This document shows, piece by piece, positions 1-5,589 of a stretch of 6,713 bases of DNA (the first letter of the stretch is position 1; each line of letters starts with the position of its first letter). This stretch comes from Myxococcota bacterium (GTDB taxonomy: Bacteria > Myxococcota > Polyangia > GCA-2747355 > JAKLHH01). The DNA lies in contig JAKLHH010000428.1 of the NCBI GenBank assembly GCA_022710245.1, positions 1 to 6,713 of the forward strand. The letters are read 5' to 3'. A program made the translations under genes and the position numbers. The notes below the pieces were generated by a model. That model was not told the DNA's origin. It worked only from the letters and a program-made list of their open reading frames with translations, and did not search any database.

Positions 1-2
1 TC

Positions 3-149
3 GCGAGTCACGTCGACCTCGCCCCGAACAAGAAGATGAGCGGCTCGCTTGAGGGGGCGAGGCGCGCGGCGAAGCCGCGGCCCAGGCTGCGTGGCAACTG
101 CCCCTTCTGCGATAGCCAACCGATCAAAACCACTGTGGCGAGGTACTAG
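3..149 (+). CDS. Possible C-terminal tail of an unidentified protein (partial)
   Basis: The frame is open from the window edge to a TAG at 147-149 and gives about 48 residues. It is basic, ends in a CxxC-like motif (NCPFC) and finishes with KTTVARY. The other two plus frames close within 52 bases. Third positions are mostly G/C in the first part but less so near the end, so coding support is modest. I do not recognise the family. It could be the tail of a zinc-ribbon-like protein or simply an open non-coding stretch. Only the sequence left of the window would settle it. Confidence 0.25.
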   Translation, partial: ASHVDLAPNKKMSGSLEGARRAAKPRPRLRGNCPFCDSQPIKTTVARY

Positions 150-192
150 CCGCGAACTGGCGAGGAGGGCCCGGCGCCTCTAAGATCGCCGC

Positions 193-930
193 GTGGCCCT
201 GCGTGTCCTGCTCCTGCTCCTCCTCGTGCTGGCTCCGACCTCGACCGAGGCCGACGGGCACGACGCTCTGCTCGCGCTCCTCGGCCGCTTCCGGCTCGCG
301 CTGCCGGCGGGTCACCGCCAGCTCCTGCTCGTCACCGCCGAGGGCTGGGGGGCGAGCCAGGGTGAGCTCCGCCGCCTGGCCCTCGAGGGCGGACGCTGGC
401 GGACGGTGGGCAAGCCGCTCGCCGTGCGCCTCGGCCGCCGGGGCCTCGCGCGCGGGCGTGGCCTGCACGACGACCGCGCGCTGGCGAGCGGGCCGGCCAA
501 GCACGAGGGAGATCGGCGCTCGCCCGCGGGGATCTTCGCGCTCGGCACCGCGTTCGGGCGCGGCGAGGCGGTCGCGCCCCCTGCGGGGCGCTGGCCGTAC
601 CGCGCCGTCGACGCACGCGACCGCTTCGTCGACGATCCGCGCTCGCCCCACTACAACACCTGGCAGCGCCTGCCCGCCTCGGGTCGAGCGGCCTGGCGCT
701 CGGCCGAGGAGCTCGCGCGCTACCGGCTCGGGGTGGTGGTGCTGCACAACGCCGCGCCGGTGCGCGCCAGCGCGGGGAGCGCGATCTTCCTCCACGACGG
801 CGACGGGCGGACGGCGTCGGTCGGCTGCACGACGCTGGCGCAGAGCGATCTGCTCCTGGTCCTCCGCTGGCTCAGCCCCGAGGCGAAGCCGCTCCTCGTG
901 CAGGTGCCGGGGCAGCTCCCGTCGCGCTGA
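193..930 (+). CDS. Secreted L,D-transpeptidase-like protein (YkuD family, COG3786-like)
   Basis: The 245-residue product starts with a signal peptide-like segment (residues 1-20: MALR, a run of leucines, then a small-residue stretch ending TEA), so it is probably exported to the periplasm. The catalytic half shows family hallmarks: KHEGDRRSPAGIFALG at 103-118, a PHYNTW segment near 152-157, SAIFLH with the likely catalytic-site His201, and SVGCT with the likely nucleophile Cys212. The family forms 3-3 peptidoglycan cross-links or attaches proteins to peptidoglycan through an acyl-cysteine intermediate. The Cys motif reads VGCT rather than the classical HGC; variants of this kind are usual in the COG3786 branch. 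The GTG at 193 is the first possible start after an in-frame TAA at 181-183. The nearest good Shine-Dalgarno (AGGAGG, 163-168) is about 24 nt away, which is too far, so initiation may be weak or the start uncertain. The fold call is firm; the exact reaction is inferred. Confidence 0.85.
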   Translation: MALRVLLLLLLVLAPTSTEADGHDALLALLGRFRLALPAGHRQLLLVTAEGWGASQGELRRLALEGGRWRTVGKPLAVRLGRRGLARGRGLHDDRALASGPAKHEGDRRSPAGIFALGTAFGRGEAVAPPAGRWPYRAVDARDRFVDDPRSPHYNTWQRLPASGRAAWRSAEELARYRLGVVVLHNAAPVRASAGSAIFLHDGDGRTASVGCTTLAQSDLLLVLRWLSPEAKPLLVQVPGQLPSR

Positions 931-935
931 GCTGA

Positions 936-952
936 CGCGCCGGCCTGGCGCG
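936..952 (+). terminator. GC-rich hairpin after the YkuD gene
   Basis: CGCGCC (936-941) and GGCGCG (947-952) form a perfect 6-bp stem with a 5-nt loop, six bases after the stop codon of the YkuD gene. There is no T-run after it, so it is not a textbook intrinsic terminator. It may assist termination or protect the 3' end of the transcript. An 8-bp direct repeat, CGCGCCGG, overlaps it at 936-943 and 949-956. Confidence 0.3.
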
Positions 953-1049
953 CCGGTCTGGACGCGGGAGGAGCGCTCCCCCTCCTTCGTGAATAGACCC
1001 ACCCCGCCGTCCGTCCACCGTGATGACCACTCACCACGCGGAGGCCCTC

Positions 1050-1277
1050 ATGAAGAGAATGCTCCCAGGCTCCCTGGCGGCAGCGCTCCTCCTCGGCGCG
1101 CCGCTCGTCAGCGCGCACCCGACCGGCCACGAGTCCCGCACCGTCGCGCAGTGTCAGAAGCTCCCGACGCCCATGCGCCAGCACTGCGTCCAGTGCGTCA
1201 CGCGGCCGCTGAAGCACCACTTCCATCCGGACTACCCGCCCGGCGCGCGCTGCCGCCCGGACAACGGCAAGCCCTAG
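1050..1277 (+). CDS. Small exported cysteine/histidine-rich protein, unknown function
   Basis: This 75-residue protein begins MKRMLPGS, followed by an Ala/Leu hydrophobic stretch and a probable signal peptidase I site (VSA before HP, after residue 22). The mature part is about 53 residues with Cys35, Cys46, Cys49 and Cys68 (46 and 49 form a CVQC) and a histidine cluster (KHHFHPD, 55-61). It ends RCRPDNGKP. The ATG at 1050 is preferred over one at 1023 because a GGAG lies about 7 nt upstream and because the signal peptide then starts with the basic MKRM. Two disulfides or a small metal site are both possible. I do not recognise a named family, although small exported proteins of this style occur in Myxococcota. 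It stops 12 bp from the stop of the convergent lipoprotein gene. Confidence 0.65.
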   Translation: MKRMLPGSLAAALLLGAPLVSAHPTGHESRTVAQCQKLPTPMRQHCVQCVTRPLKHHFHPDYPPGARCRPDNGKP

Positions 1278-1289
1278 CGCTCGCACCGG

Positions 1290-2720
1290 CTACTCGAGCT
1301 CGTCCGTCACCTCGAGCGGCTTGACCTCGAGCCCGCCCTTGCCGCCCTGGCCGCCCTCGACGCGGAAGCTCGAGTGCTTGCCGTCGCAGTCGAGGTCCCC
1401 GCGCGCCTCGATGACGAAGCGCGCCGCGGCGCCCTTGCCGCTCGAGGTGAAGCGGTACTCGTAGCGGTGGCGCTGGCCGGGCTGAAAGCCGAGCGCGCGC
1501 CAGGTCGGCGCGTCGAAGTCGGCGGGGGCGGGCACGCACTGGCCTCCCTGCGCGCAGCAGCCCTTCGCGGGCGCCCAGTTGGTCGAGGCTGGGAAGCGGA
1601 AGGCCTTGCCGCGCGCGGGGTGCGCCTCGAGGTGCGCGCGCAGGCCGCGGACGAGCGCCTCGACGCCCTCGCGCGCCTCGACCGTGTTGCTCCGCCGCGT
1701 GTACTTGACGAAGGCCGGGATGGCGACGGCTGCCAGGACGCCGATGGCCGCCGCGGCGCCCAGCTTGCCCTCGAGCCGGGGCAGCCGGTACTCGCTGACG
1801 AGGAGGTCGCCGCTGACCCGCGGCTCGAGCTCGGCGAAGACCCGCTGCAGCTCGTGGTGGGCGATCAGCGCGGGCACCACCTTCTCGGCTCTGCCGTCGG
1901 CGAGCGCGGTCTTCTTCTCCTGCTCCGTCTGCGCCAGCCCCGCGACCAGCGCCTGCGCCATGATCTGCCGGATGGCCTGGAGCTTGTCGCCGCGGCCAGC
2001 GATGCGCACCAGCACGCGGTCGCCCTCCAGCGCGAAGGCGCCCGCGCGGAGCGAGAACTGCTCGACCATCCGCAGCAGCCCGGGGTCGCGCAGGGCGGCG
2101 AGCTCGAGCGCGACGAGCAGGTCGGCCTTCGCCGGATCGGAGGCCGCGAAGCAGGGCGCGTCGGGCGCCAGCGCGGGCGCGGCGCCCTGCGCGCGGTCGA
2201 TCCCGGCGCGGACGGCGCCGGGCGTGCCGAGGAGGAGCCCGGCCGGCACCCGCGCGACGACCAGCTTGCCCTCGAGCGCCGTGAGCGCCACGCCGCGGTG
2301 CGAGCCCGCGCTGGGGAGCGCGAGGTTGCCAGGCGTGGCGAGGAGGACCAGGACCGCCGCCTCGGGCGGCTCACCGAGGCCGATCGCGTAGCCGACCGCA
2401 CCGCGGACCTGGGTCAGGTCGAGGCCGAGGCGCTGCACCAGGTAACGCGCGAGCTCGCTCCTCAGCTCGGGGCGTGCGCGCAGGTACTCGAGCGGCCACG
2501 AGAGCATCCCGGGTCCGAGGTGGAAGACCGCTCGCGCGCTCGCGGGCACGTGGGCGAGGAAGGCCGCGCGGGCCGGGGCCGGCGGCGCGGCCGGCGCCAC
2601 CGGCGGCGGCGCGGCGGGCCGCGCGGGCGGCGGCGCGTGAGCGCAGCCGGCGAGGGTCAGCGCGAGGAGAGCGGCGTTCGTTGCGGAGCGGAGAGCGGCG
2701 TACGTTGCGGAGCGGAGCAT
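1290..2720 (-). CDS. Predicted lipoprotein with C-terminal type IV pilin-like domain
   Basis: The 476-residue product begins with a signal sequence and a lipobox (LTLAGC, Cys26), then a Pro/Ala-rich linker (about 27-50). Residues about 50-312 form an alpha/beta-looking domain of unknown role. Its opening (FLAHVPASARAVFHLGPG) loosely recalls DUF3352-type proteins, which is only a guess. Residues 319-350 then match the conserved pilin helix (IGVLAAVAIPAF, VKYTRRSNTVEAR). The region after it resembles myxococcal pilin-like heads: CCAQGGQC at 388-395, DAPTWRALGF at 403-412, RYEYRF at 419-424 and a GDLDCDG motif at 441-447. The prepilin peptidase site (G before F/M-T-L-x-E) is absent, so this is not an ordinary pilin. 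Lipidation at Cys26 and an internal membrane helix are inferred. The ATG at 2718-2720 follows a weak purine stretch (GAGG). The signal-peptide region contains a 24-bp tandem repeat. The gene is convergent with the small exported protein. Confidence 0.8.
   Translation of the reverse strand: MLRSATYAALRSATNAALLALTLAGCAHAPPPARPAAPPPVAPAAPPAPARAAFLAHVPASARAVFHLGPGMLSWPLEYLRARPELRSELARYLVQRLGLDLTQVRGAVGYAIGLGEPPEAAVLVLLATPGNLALPSAGSHRGVALTALEGKLVVARVPAGLLLGTPGAVRAGIDRAQGAAPALAPDAPCFAASDPAKADLLVALELAALRDPGLLRMVEQFSLRAGAFALEGDRVLVRIAGRGDKLQAIRQIMAQALVAGLAQTEQEKKTALADGRAEKVVPALIAHHELQRVFAELEPRVSGDLLVSEYRLPRLEGKLGAAAAIGVLAAVAIPAFVKYTRRSNTVEAREGVEALVRGLRAHLEAHPARGKAFRFPASTNWAPAKGCCAQGGQCVPAPADFDAPTWRALGFQPGQRHRYEYRFTSSGKGAAARFVIEARGDLDCDGKHSSFRVEGGQGGKGGLEVKPLEVTDELE
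2667..2714. repeat. 24-bp tandem duplication inside a signal peptide
   Basis: Two 24-bp copies, 2667-2690 and 2691-2714, differ at one base (T or A at copy position 12). They lie in the 5' end of the lipoprotein-pilin gene and encode the eight-residue repeat LRSATYAA / LRSATNAA just after the start Met. The unit is a multiple of three, so the duplication keeps the frame and only lengthens the N-terminal region before the hydrophobic core. Confidence 0.9.
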
Positions 2721-2776
2721 GGGGACCTCGTGCGAGAGCTCGGGTTGGGTGTGCTCCCTCTCCTGGTGCCGCGAGG

Positions 2777-2835
2777 GAGGTCAGGGTCGCAGCAGGACCT
2801 CGAGCCGGGAGCATGCTGGCCGAGTGGCTCCCGGC
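2777..2835. repeat. Two adjacent inverted repeats (hairpins)
   Basis: GCCGGGAGC (2804-2812) and GCTCCCGGC (2827-2835) are perfect 9-bp arms around a 14-nt loop. Immediately beside it, GAGGTC (2777-2782) and GACCTC (2796-2801) form a 6-bp stem around 13 nt. Both lie 57-115 bp upstream of the lipoprotein-pilin start, reading on the minus strand. Neither is followed by a T-run. They could end transcription coming from trpB2, form a leader structure, or be an operator. The pairing is certain; the role is unknown. Confidence 0.5.
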
Positions 2836-2837
2836 CG

Positions 2838-2986
2838 TCAAGGCGCGAGACCGACGTGACCCGGTCAAGCACGAGGGGCTGGCGGTAGGCGCGGTAGGGG
2901 GTGAGGCCGTCATAGGCCAGGCGCGCCTGGTTGCCGAAGGCGCGGACGAAGGTCTCCTGCAGCGCGTTCTCGAGACGGCGCCCGGT
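2838..2986 (-). pseudogene. Short coding-like remnant without start codon
   Basis: One minus-strand frame reads as about 50 residues with strongly G/C third positions and a natural protein-like composition (for example RLENALQETFVRAFGNQ and AYDGLTPYRAYRQPLVLD). No ATG, GTG or TTG lies before this stretch back to the in-frame TAG next to the trpB2 end. The frame continues to a stop at 2657-2659 through sequence that no longer looks coding. It may be a decayed gene fragment. I considered a transposase or integrase tail because of the LTPYRAY segment but cannot support that. It could also be chance in GC-rich DNA. Confidence 0.25.
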
Positions 2987-3084
2987 GGGTGGTCCGCAGC
3001 CTACTGGGTCACCGCGATGGTGATCCCGGCGACCAGGGTCTCCTTGAGACGATGGTCTCCACGCAGTGGCCCTCTATCGTGGGT

Positions 3085-4368
3085 TTAGTGCCCGTTGTAA
3101 GCCGCCAGATCGAGGAGCCCGTGCCCCGAGAGGTTGAAGAGGATGGTCCGCTCCCGCCCCTCGGCGTCAGCGGCCCGCGCCAGCTCCATCGCCGCGGCGA
3201 TGGCGTGCGCCGACTCGGGCGCCGGGATCAGCCCCTCGGCCCCGGCGAAGGTCCGCGCCGCCGCGAAGGTCTCCTCCTGCGGGTAGGCGCGCGCCTCCAC
3301 CAGCCCCCGCGAGACGAGCTCGCTCACCTGGGGCGCCGCGCCGTGGTAGCGGAGCCCGCCGGCGTGGATCGGGTCGGGGACGAAGTCCGCCCCGAGCGTG
3401 TACATCTTCACCAGCGGGGTCAGGTGCGCGGTGTCGCCGTAGTCGTACTCGAAGCGGCCGCGCGTCAGCGTCGGGCAGCTCGCGGGCTCGGCCGCGACGA
3501 TCTGCAGCGCGCGCCCGTCGAGCTTGTGGCGGACGAAGGGGAAGGCGAGGCCGCCGAAGTTCGAGCCGCCGCCGTGGCAGGCGACCACCGCGTCGGGGAA
3601 GAGGCCCAGCTCGTCGAGCTGCCTGAGCGCCTCCTGGCCGATCACCGTCTGGTGCAGCAGCACGTGGTTGAGCACCGAGCCGAGCGCGTACTTGGTCCCC
3701 GGGTGGCTGACCGCGTGCTCGACCGCCTCGGAGATCGCCACCCCGAGCGAGCCCGGGTGGTCCGGCTGCTCGGCGCGCACCCGGCGGCCGAACTCGGTCT
3801 TCGTCGAGGGCGAGGCACAGACCTCGGCGCCGAAGATCTCCATCATCGTGCGCCGGGTCGGCTTCTGCTCGAAGGAGATGCGCACCATGTAGATGGTGCA
3901 GGCGATCTCGAAGCGCCGGCAGGCGTAGGCGAGCGCCGTGCCCCACTGGCCGGCCCCGGTCTCGGTGGCGAGCCGGCGAACGCCCTCCAGGCTGTTGTAG
4001 TAGGCCTGCGGGAGCGCCGTGTTGAGCTTGTGCGAGCCGACCGGCGAGGCGCCCTCGTACTTGTAGAGGATGCGCGAGCGGGTGCCGAGGGCGCGCTCGA
4101 AGGAGAGCGCGCGGCGCAGCGGCGTCGGGCGGAACGCCGCGTAGGCCTCGAGGAGCGGCTCCGGGATGGGGATGTGGGCCTCGCTGCTCATCTCCTGCTC
4201 GAGGAGGCCGCGCGCGAAGAGCGTGGCCAGCTTCTCGGGCGCGATCGGCGCCCGGGTCTCCGGGTCGAGGGGCGGCGCGCCGACGATCCCGGCGTCCGCG
4301 AAGAGGTTGTAGAAGCTGGTCGGGATGCCCGAGGGGGTGAAGCTGGGGGTGATGATCGTGGAGCGCAT
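3085..4368 (-). CDS. trpB: TrpB2-type tryptophan synthase beta-like PLP enzyme
   Basis: The 427-residue product matches the TrpB2 (TrpB-like) class along its whole length, within the usual size. Seen in order: FRPTPLRRA (79-87), YKYEGASPVGSHKLNTA (102-118) with the PLP Schiff-base Lys114, ETGAGQWG (136-143) with the likely catalytic Glu136, EQKPTRRTMME (167-177), a long KYALGSVLNHVLLHQTVIG block (226-244), the PLP-phosphate loop GGGSN (266-270), IHAGGLRYHG (334-343), and NLSGHGLLDLAAY near the end. TrpB condenses indole with serine to give tryptophan. TrpB2 enzymes often lack a partner alpha subunit and may act as stand-alone indole salvage or serine-deaminating enzymes; no trpA is visible here. 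The ATG at 4368 is chosen because GGAG lies about 7 nt upstream; a GTG at 4398 would add ten unconserved residues. A structured leader precedes it. Confidence 0.93.
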   Translation of the reverse strand: MRSTIITPSFTPSGIPTSFYNLFADAGIVGAPPLDPETRAPIAPEKLATLFARGLLEQEMSSEAHIPIPEPLLEAYAAFRPTPLRRALSFERALGTRSRILYKYEGASPVGSHKLNTALPQAYYNSLEGVRRLATETGAGQWGTALAYACRRFEIACTIYMVRISFEQKPTRRTMMEIFGAEVCASPSTKTEFGRRVRAEQPDHPGSLGVAISEAVEHAVSHPGTKYALGSVLNHVLLHQTVIGQEALRQLDELGLFPDAVVACHGGGSNFGGLAFPFVRHKLDGRALQIVAAEPASCPTLTRGRFEYDYGDTAHLTPLVKMYTLGADFVPDPIHAGGLRYHGAAPQVSELVSRGLVEARAYPQEETFAAARTFAGAEGLIPAPESAHAIAAAMELARAADAEGRERTILFNLSGHGLLDLAAYNGH

Positions 4369-4471
4369 CTGGCTCTCCTTCTCTCGCCGACGGGTCACAG
4401 GTTGAGGGCGCCGCTTGGCGCTGCAGGGGACGCGCGACTCCGCCGGGGCGCGCGGCTCCCCGCTCGCTCAT

Positions 4472-4544
4472 CCCGTCCTGGTCTCTCGTGGCTGGCGTTG
4501 TCGGCTAGGCGGGCGGCACGTCCAGCGCGCGAGACCGGGACGGG
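4472..4544 (-). promoter_or_regulatory. Long imperfect hairpin in the trpB2 leader
   Basis: CCCGTCCTGGTCTCTCG (4472-4488) faces CGCGAGACCGGGACGGG (4528-4544): 15 of 17 positions pair. After a small bulge the stem continues with GCTGG (4491-4495) against CCAGC (4522-4526), leaving a loop of about 26 nt. It lies 104-176 nt before the trpB2 ATG, so it should be inside the 5' leader if transcription starts near 4590. A regulatory mRNA element (attenuator, protein-binding or ligand-binding leader) is possible, as is a DNA operator. There is no T-run after it. The pairing is seen; the function is inferred. Confidence 0.5.
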
Positions 4545-4590
4545 CGACGCCAGCGCCAATCGAGGATTCCGCGGCCGAGACGTGTGAGAG

Positions 4591-4629
4591 CCATATTTCA
4601 TAGATGAGCGATGAGGGACGCGAGATCAA
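4591..4629 (-). promoter_or_regulatory. Weak promoter candidate for trpB2
   Basis: On the minus strand a TTGATC (4629-4624) resembles a -35 box. It is followed by the AT-rich TATGAAATAT (4602-4593), which stands out in this GC-rich window. The spacing to TATGAA is 21 bp, longer than the optimum, so this is only a candidate. The TTGATC lies inside the 9-bp dyad at 4619-4643, which would suit operator control. Confidence 0.25.
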
Positions 4630-4643
4630 CCCACGATCTCACG
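4619..4643. repeat. 9-bp dyad, possible operator
   Basis: CGCGAGATC (4619-4627) and GATCTCACG (4635-4643) pair over nine positions with one G.T wobble, around a 7-nt loop. It lies between the putative terminator and the AT-rich promoter candidate of trpB2 and overlaps a -35-like TTGATC. This placement fits a repressor or activator site, but a transcript hairpin cannot be excluded. Confidence 0.4.
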
Positions 4644-4654
4644 AAAGGTCGAAG

Positions 4655-4679
4655 AAAAAAACCTCGCACCGCGGCAGAG
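4655..4679 (-). terminator. Probable intrinsic terminator of the lipoprotein pair
   Basis: On the minus strand, about 37 nt after the TGA of the second lipoprotein gene, CTC and GC pair with GC and GAG (with one bulged T) and are followed directly by G then seven Ts (4661-4655). The T-run is the only long one in the window. The stem is short, so terminator strength is uncertain, but the position is right for ending the two-gene lipoprotein transcript. Confidence 0.45.
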
Positions 4680-4715
4680 TGTTGGCTGGCTCGCGATCGT
4701 TTCCCTCGCTGGTCC

Positions 4716-5584
4716 TCACGGCGGTGCGGCGGTGGTCACGGCCGCCCCCCAGAAGGCCTCGCTGCCCGTGCTCAGCCCCGTGCCCTTGCCGGTCTTGGGA
4801 TCGATGGCGAGGATCTGGTTGTCGCCCGTGAAGCCGTAGAACGTGCCCCGCAGGTAGGCGAGGCCCAGACCTTGGAGAAGCCGGTCTCGCCGATCTTCGT
4901 CGCCGCGCCGGTGTCGGTGTTGATCCTCGCCAGCGCGTCGCTGGCGCCCGTCACGGTGGCGAAGGTGCCCACCCCCTTGATGGAGACCAGGTCGCCGCTG
5001 AAGAGCACGCCCTTGTTGCTGATCAGCTGCAAGATGCCCGCGGTCCGGTCCACCTTGTAGAAGTCGCCCGCGTTGGTCGCTGCCAGCAGGAGCTCGACGG
5101 TGGGGTCGCTGTCCGCGAAGGCGAAGGAGAGAGAGTTGAACGAGCTGTCGGGGAGCGGACCGAGCATCTGGCAGGCGGCGGTCTGCGGATCGATGGTGTG
5201 GATCGCGGTCTGCGAGATCCCCATCATCTTGCCCTGCTGGTCGACGGCGATGTCGGTCATCTGGTTGGTGCACGAGAAGGTGCCGATGAGGACCGTCGAG
5301 GACGTCGCCAGCTCGAGGCGGTGCAGGGCGCTGGAGGTGCTCGCGTAGATCGGCGGGTCGGGCGCGAGCACGTCGCCGCTCCGGTCGGTCAACCCACGGT
5401 CGCTCAGCCCGCCGTCATCGCGGACCGTGTCGCGGTCCCGGTCCCGGGGCGGGCCGTCGCGGTCGAGCGCGGTGTCCCGGCGGACGGCGTCGCCCACCCT
5501 GGCGCTCCCGGGACGGAAGAGGAGCAGGCGATCGCATCCGCCGGCGAGGAGGAGCGCGCAGAGGCCGCTCGCGACCACCTGCAT
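4716..5584 (-). CDS. Repeat-bearing predicted lipoprotein, frameshifted near the C-terminus
   Basis: This is a paralogue of the gene just upstream. The ATG at 5584 gives MQVVASGLCALLLAGGC, a signal peptide with lipobox-like LLAGGC (Cys17). Residues 36-71 form an Asp/Arg-rich linker, and from about 79 a body holds five copies of a short repeat (for example AIHTIDPQTA, ALARINTDTG, QILAIDPKTG) typical of small beta-propeller-like surface proteins. After Trp240 the frame breaks: a run of three Gs (4864-4866 on the plus strand reads CCC) should be four. In the next frame the sequence continues LAYLRGTFYGFT and ends GAAVTTAAPP at a TGA (4716-4718), matching the paralogue residue for residue in length. 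Repaired, the protein would have 289 residues; as written it stops at 4772 after 270. Sequencing error and true mutation are both possible. It starts 5 bp after the upstream stop with a poor ribosome binding site, suggesting translational coupling. Ligand and role are unknown. Confidence 0.75.
5372..5479 (-). repeat. Asp/Arg-rich low-complexity linker
   Basis: Residues 36-71 of the second lipoprotein are dominated by alternating Asp and Arg (RDTALDRDG, RDRDRDTVRDD, SDRGLTDRSGD), encoded by GAC/CGG-type near-repeats. Such linkers often space an outer-membrane lipoprotein body from its lipid anchor. The upstream paralogue has a much shorter version (residues about 17-50), so the linker is the part that has diverged most between the copies. 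Confidence 0.7.
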
Positions 5585-5589
5585 CGGGC

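Larger units (their letters stand above)
2721..3084. other. Gene-poor interval between trpB2 and the lipoprotein-pilin gene
   Basis: These 364 bp lie between two minus-strand genes and contain no complete gene that I can support. They hold inverted repeats at 2777-2801 and 2804-2835, a short coding-like remnant (about 2838-2986, minus strand) and a weak 5-bp hairpin (3046-3059, GAGAC / GTCTC) about 25 bp beyond the trpB2 stop. No clear intrinsic terminator with a T-run follows trpB2, and no confident promoter for the lipoprotein-pilin gene is visible. Open frames on the plus strand here look like by-products of high GC content. Confidence 0.5.
4369..4715. other. Structured intergenic and leader region upstream of trpB2
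   Basis: These 347 bp separate the frameshifted lipoprotein gene from trpB2, both on the minus strand. Read in the direction of transcription they hold a likely terminator (4679-4655), a 9-bp dyad (4643-4619), an AT-rich promoter-like stretch (about 4606-4591), a long imperfect hairpin (4544-4472), a small hairpin (4421-4408, GCGCC / GGCGC with a 4-nt loop) and the trpB2 ribosome binding site. No protein gene is supported. No Trp-codon-rich leader peptide and no convincing T-box core sequence were seen. Confidence 0.6.

Noticed and set aside
203..1324. Overlapping plus-strand frame (373 codons) across the YkuD gene and beyond
   Set aside because: Arg/Ser/Ala-rich shadow frame that covers two better-supported genes with signal peptides.
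1374..2888. Long plus-strand open frame (504 codons) opposite the lipoprotein-pilin gene
   Set aside because: Low-complexity Arg/Gly/Glu-rich translation without motifs; the minus strand has a signal peptide, a lipobox and a pilin-like region.
2838..2986. Transposase or integrase tail
   Set aside because: The LTPYRAY segment hints at integrase C-terminal motifs, but catalytic residues, terminal inverted repeats and target duplications are absent.
4408..4544. T-box riboswitch for trpB2
   Set aside because: No recognisable T-box core sequence and no terminator T-run were found in the leader.
2989..4587. Long plus-strand open frame (532 codons) opposite trpB2
   Set aside because: It is antisense to a gene with unmistakable TrpB2 motifs, is Arg/Glu/Val-rich without domain structure, and is expected from the high GC3 of the real gene.
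4395..4601. Possible trp leader peptide upstream of trpB2
   Set aside because: The 68-codon minus-strand frame contains no tryptophan codons and spans the long hairpin, so it does not look like an attenuation peptide.
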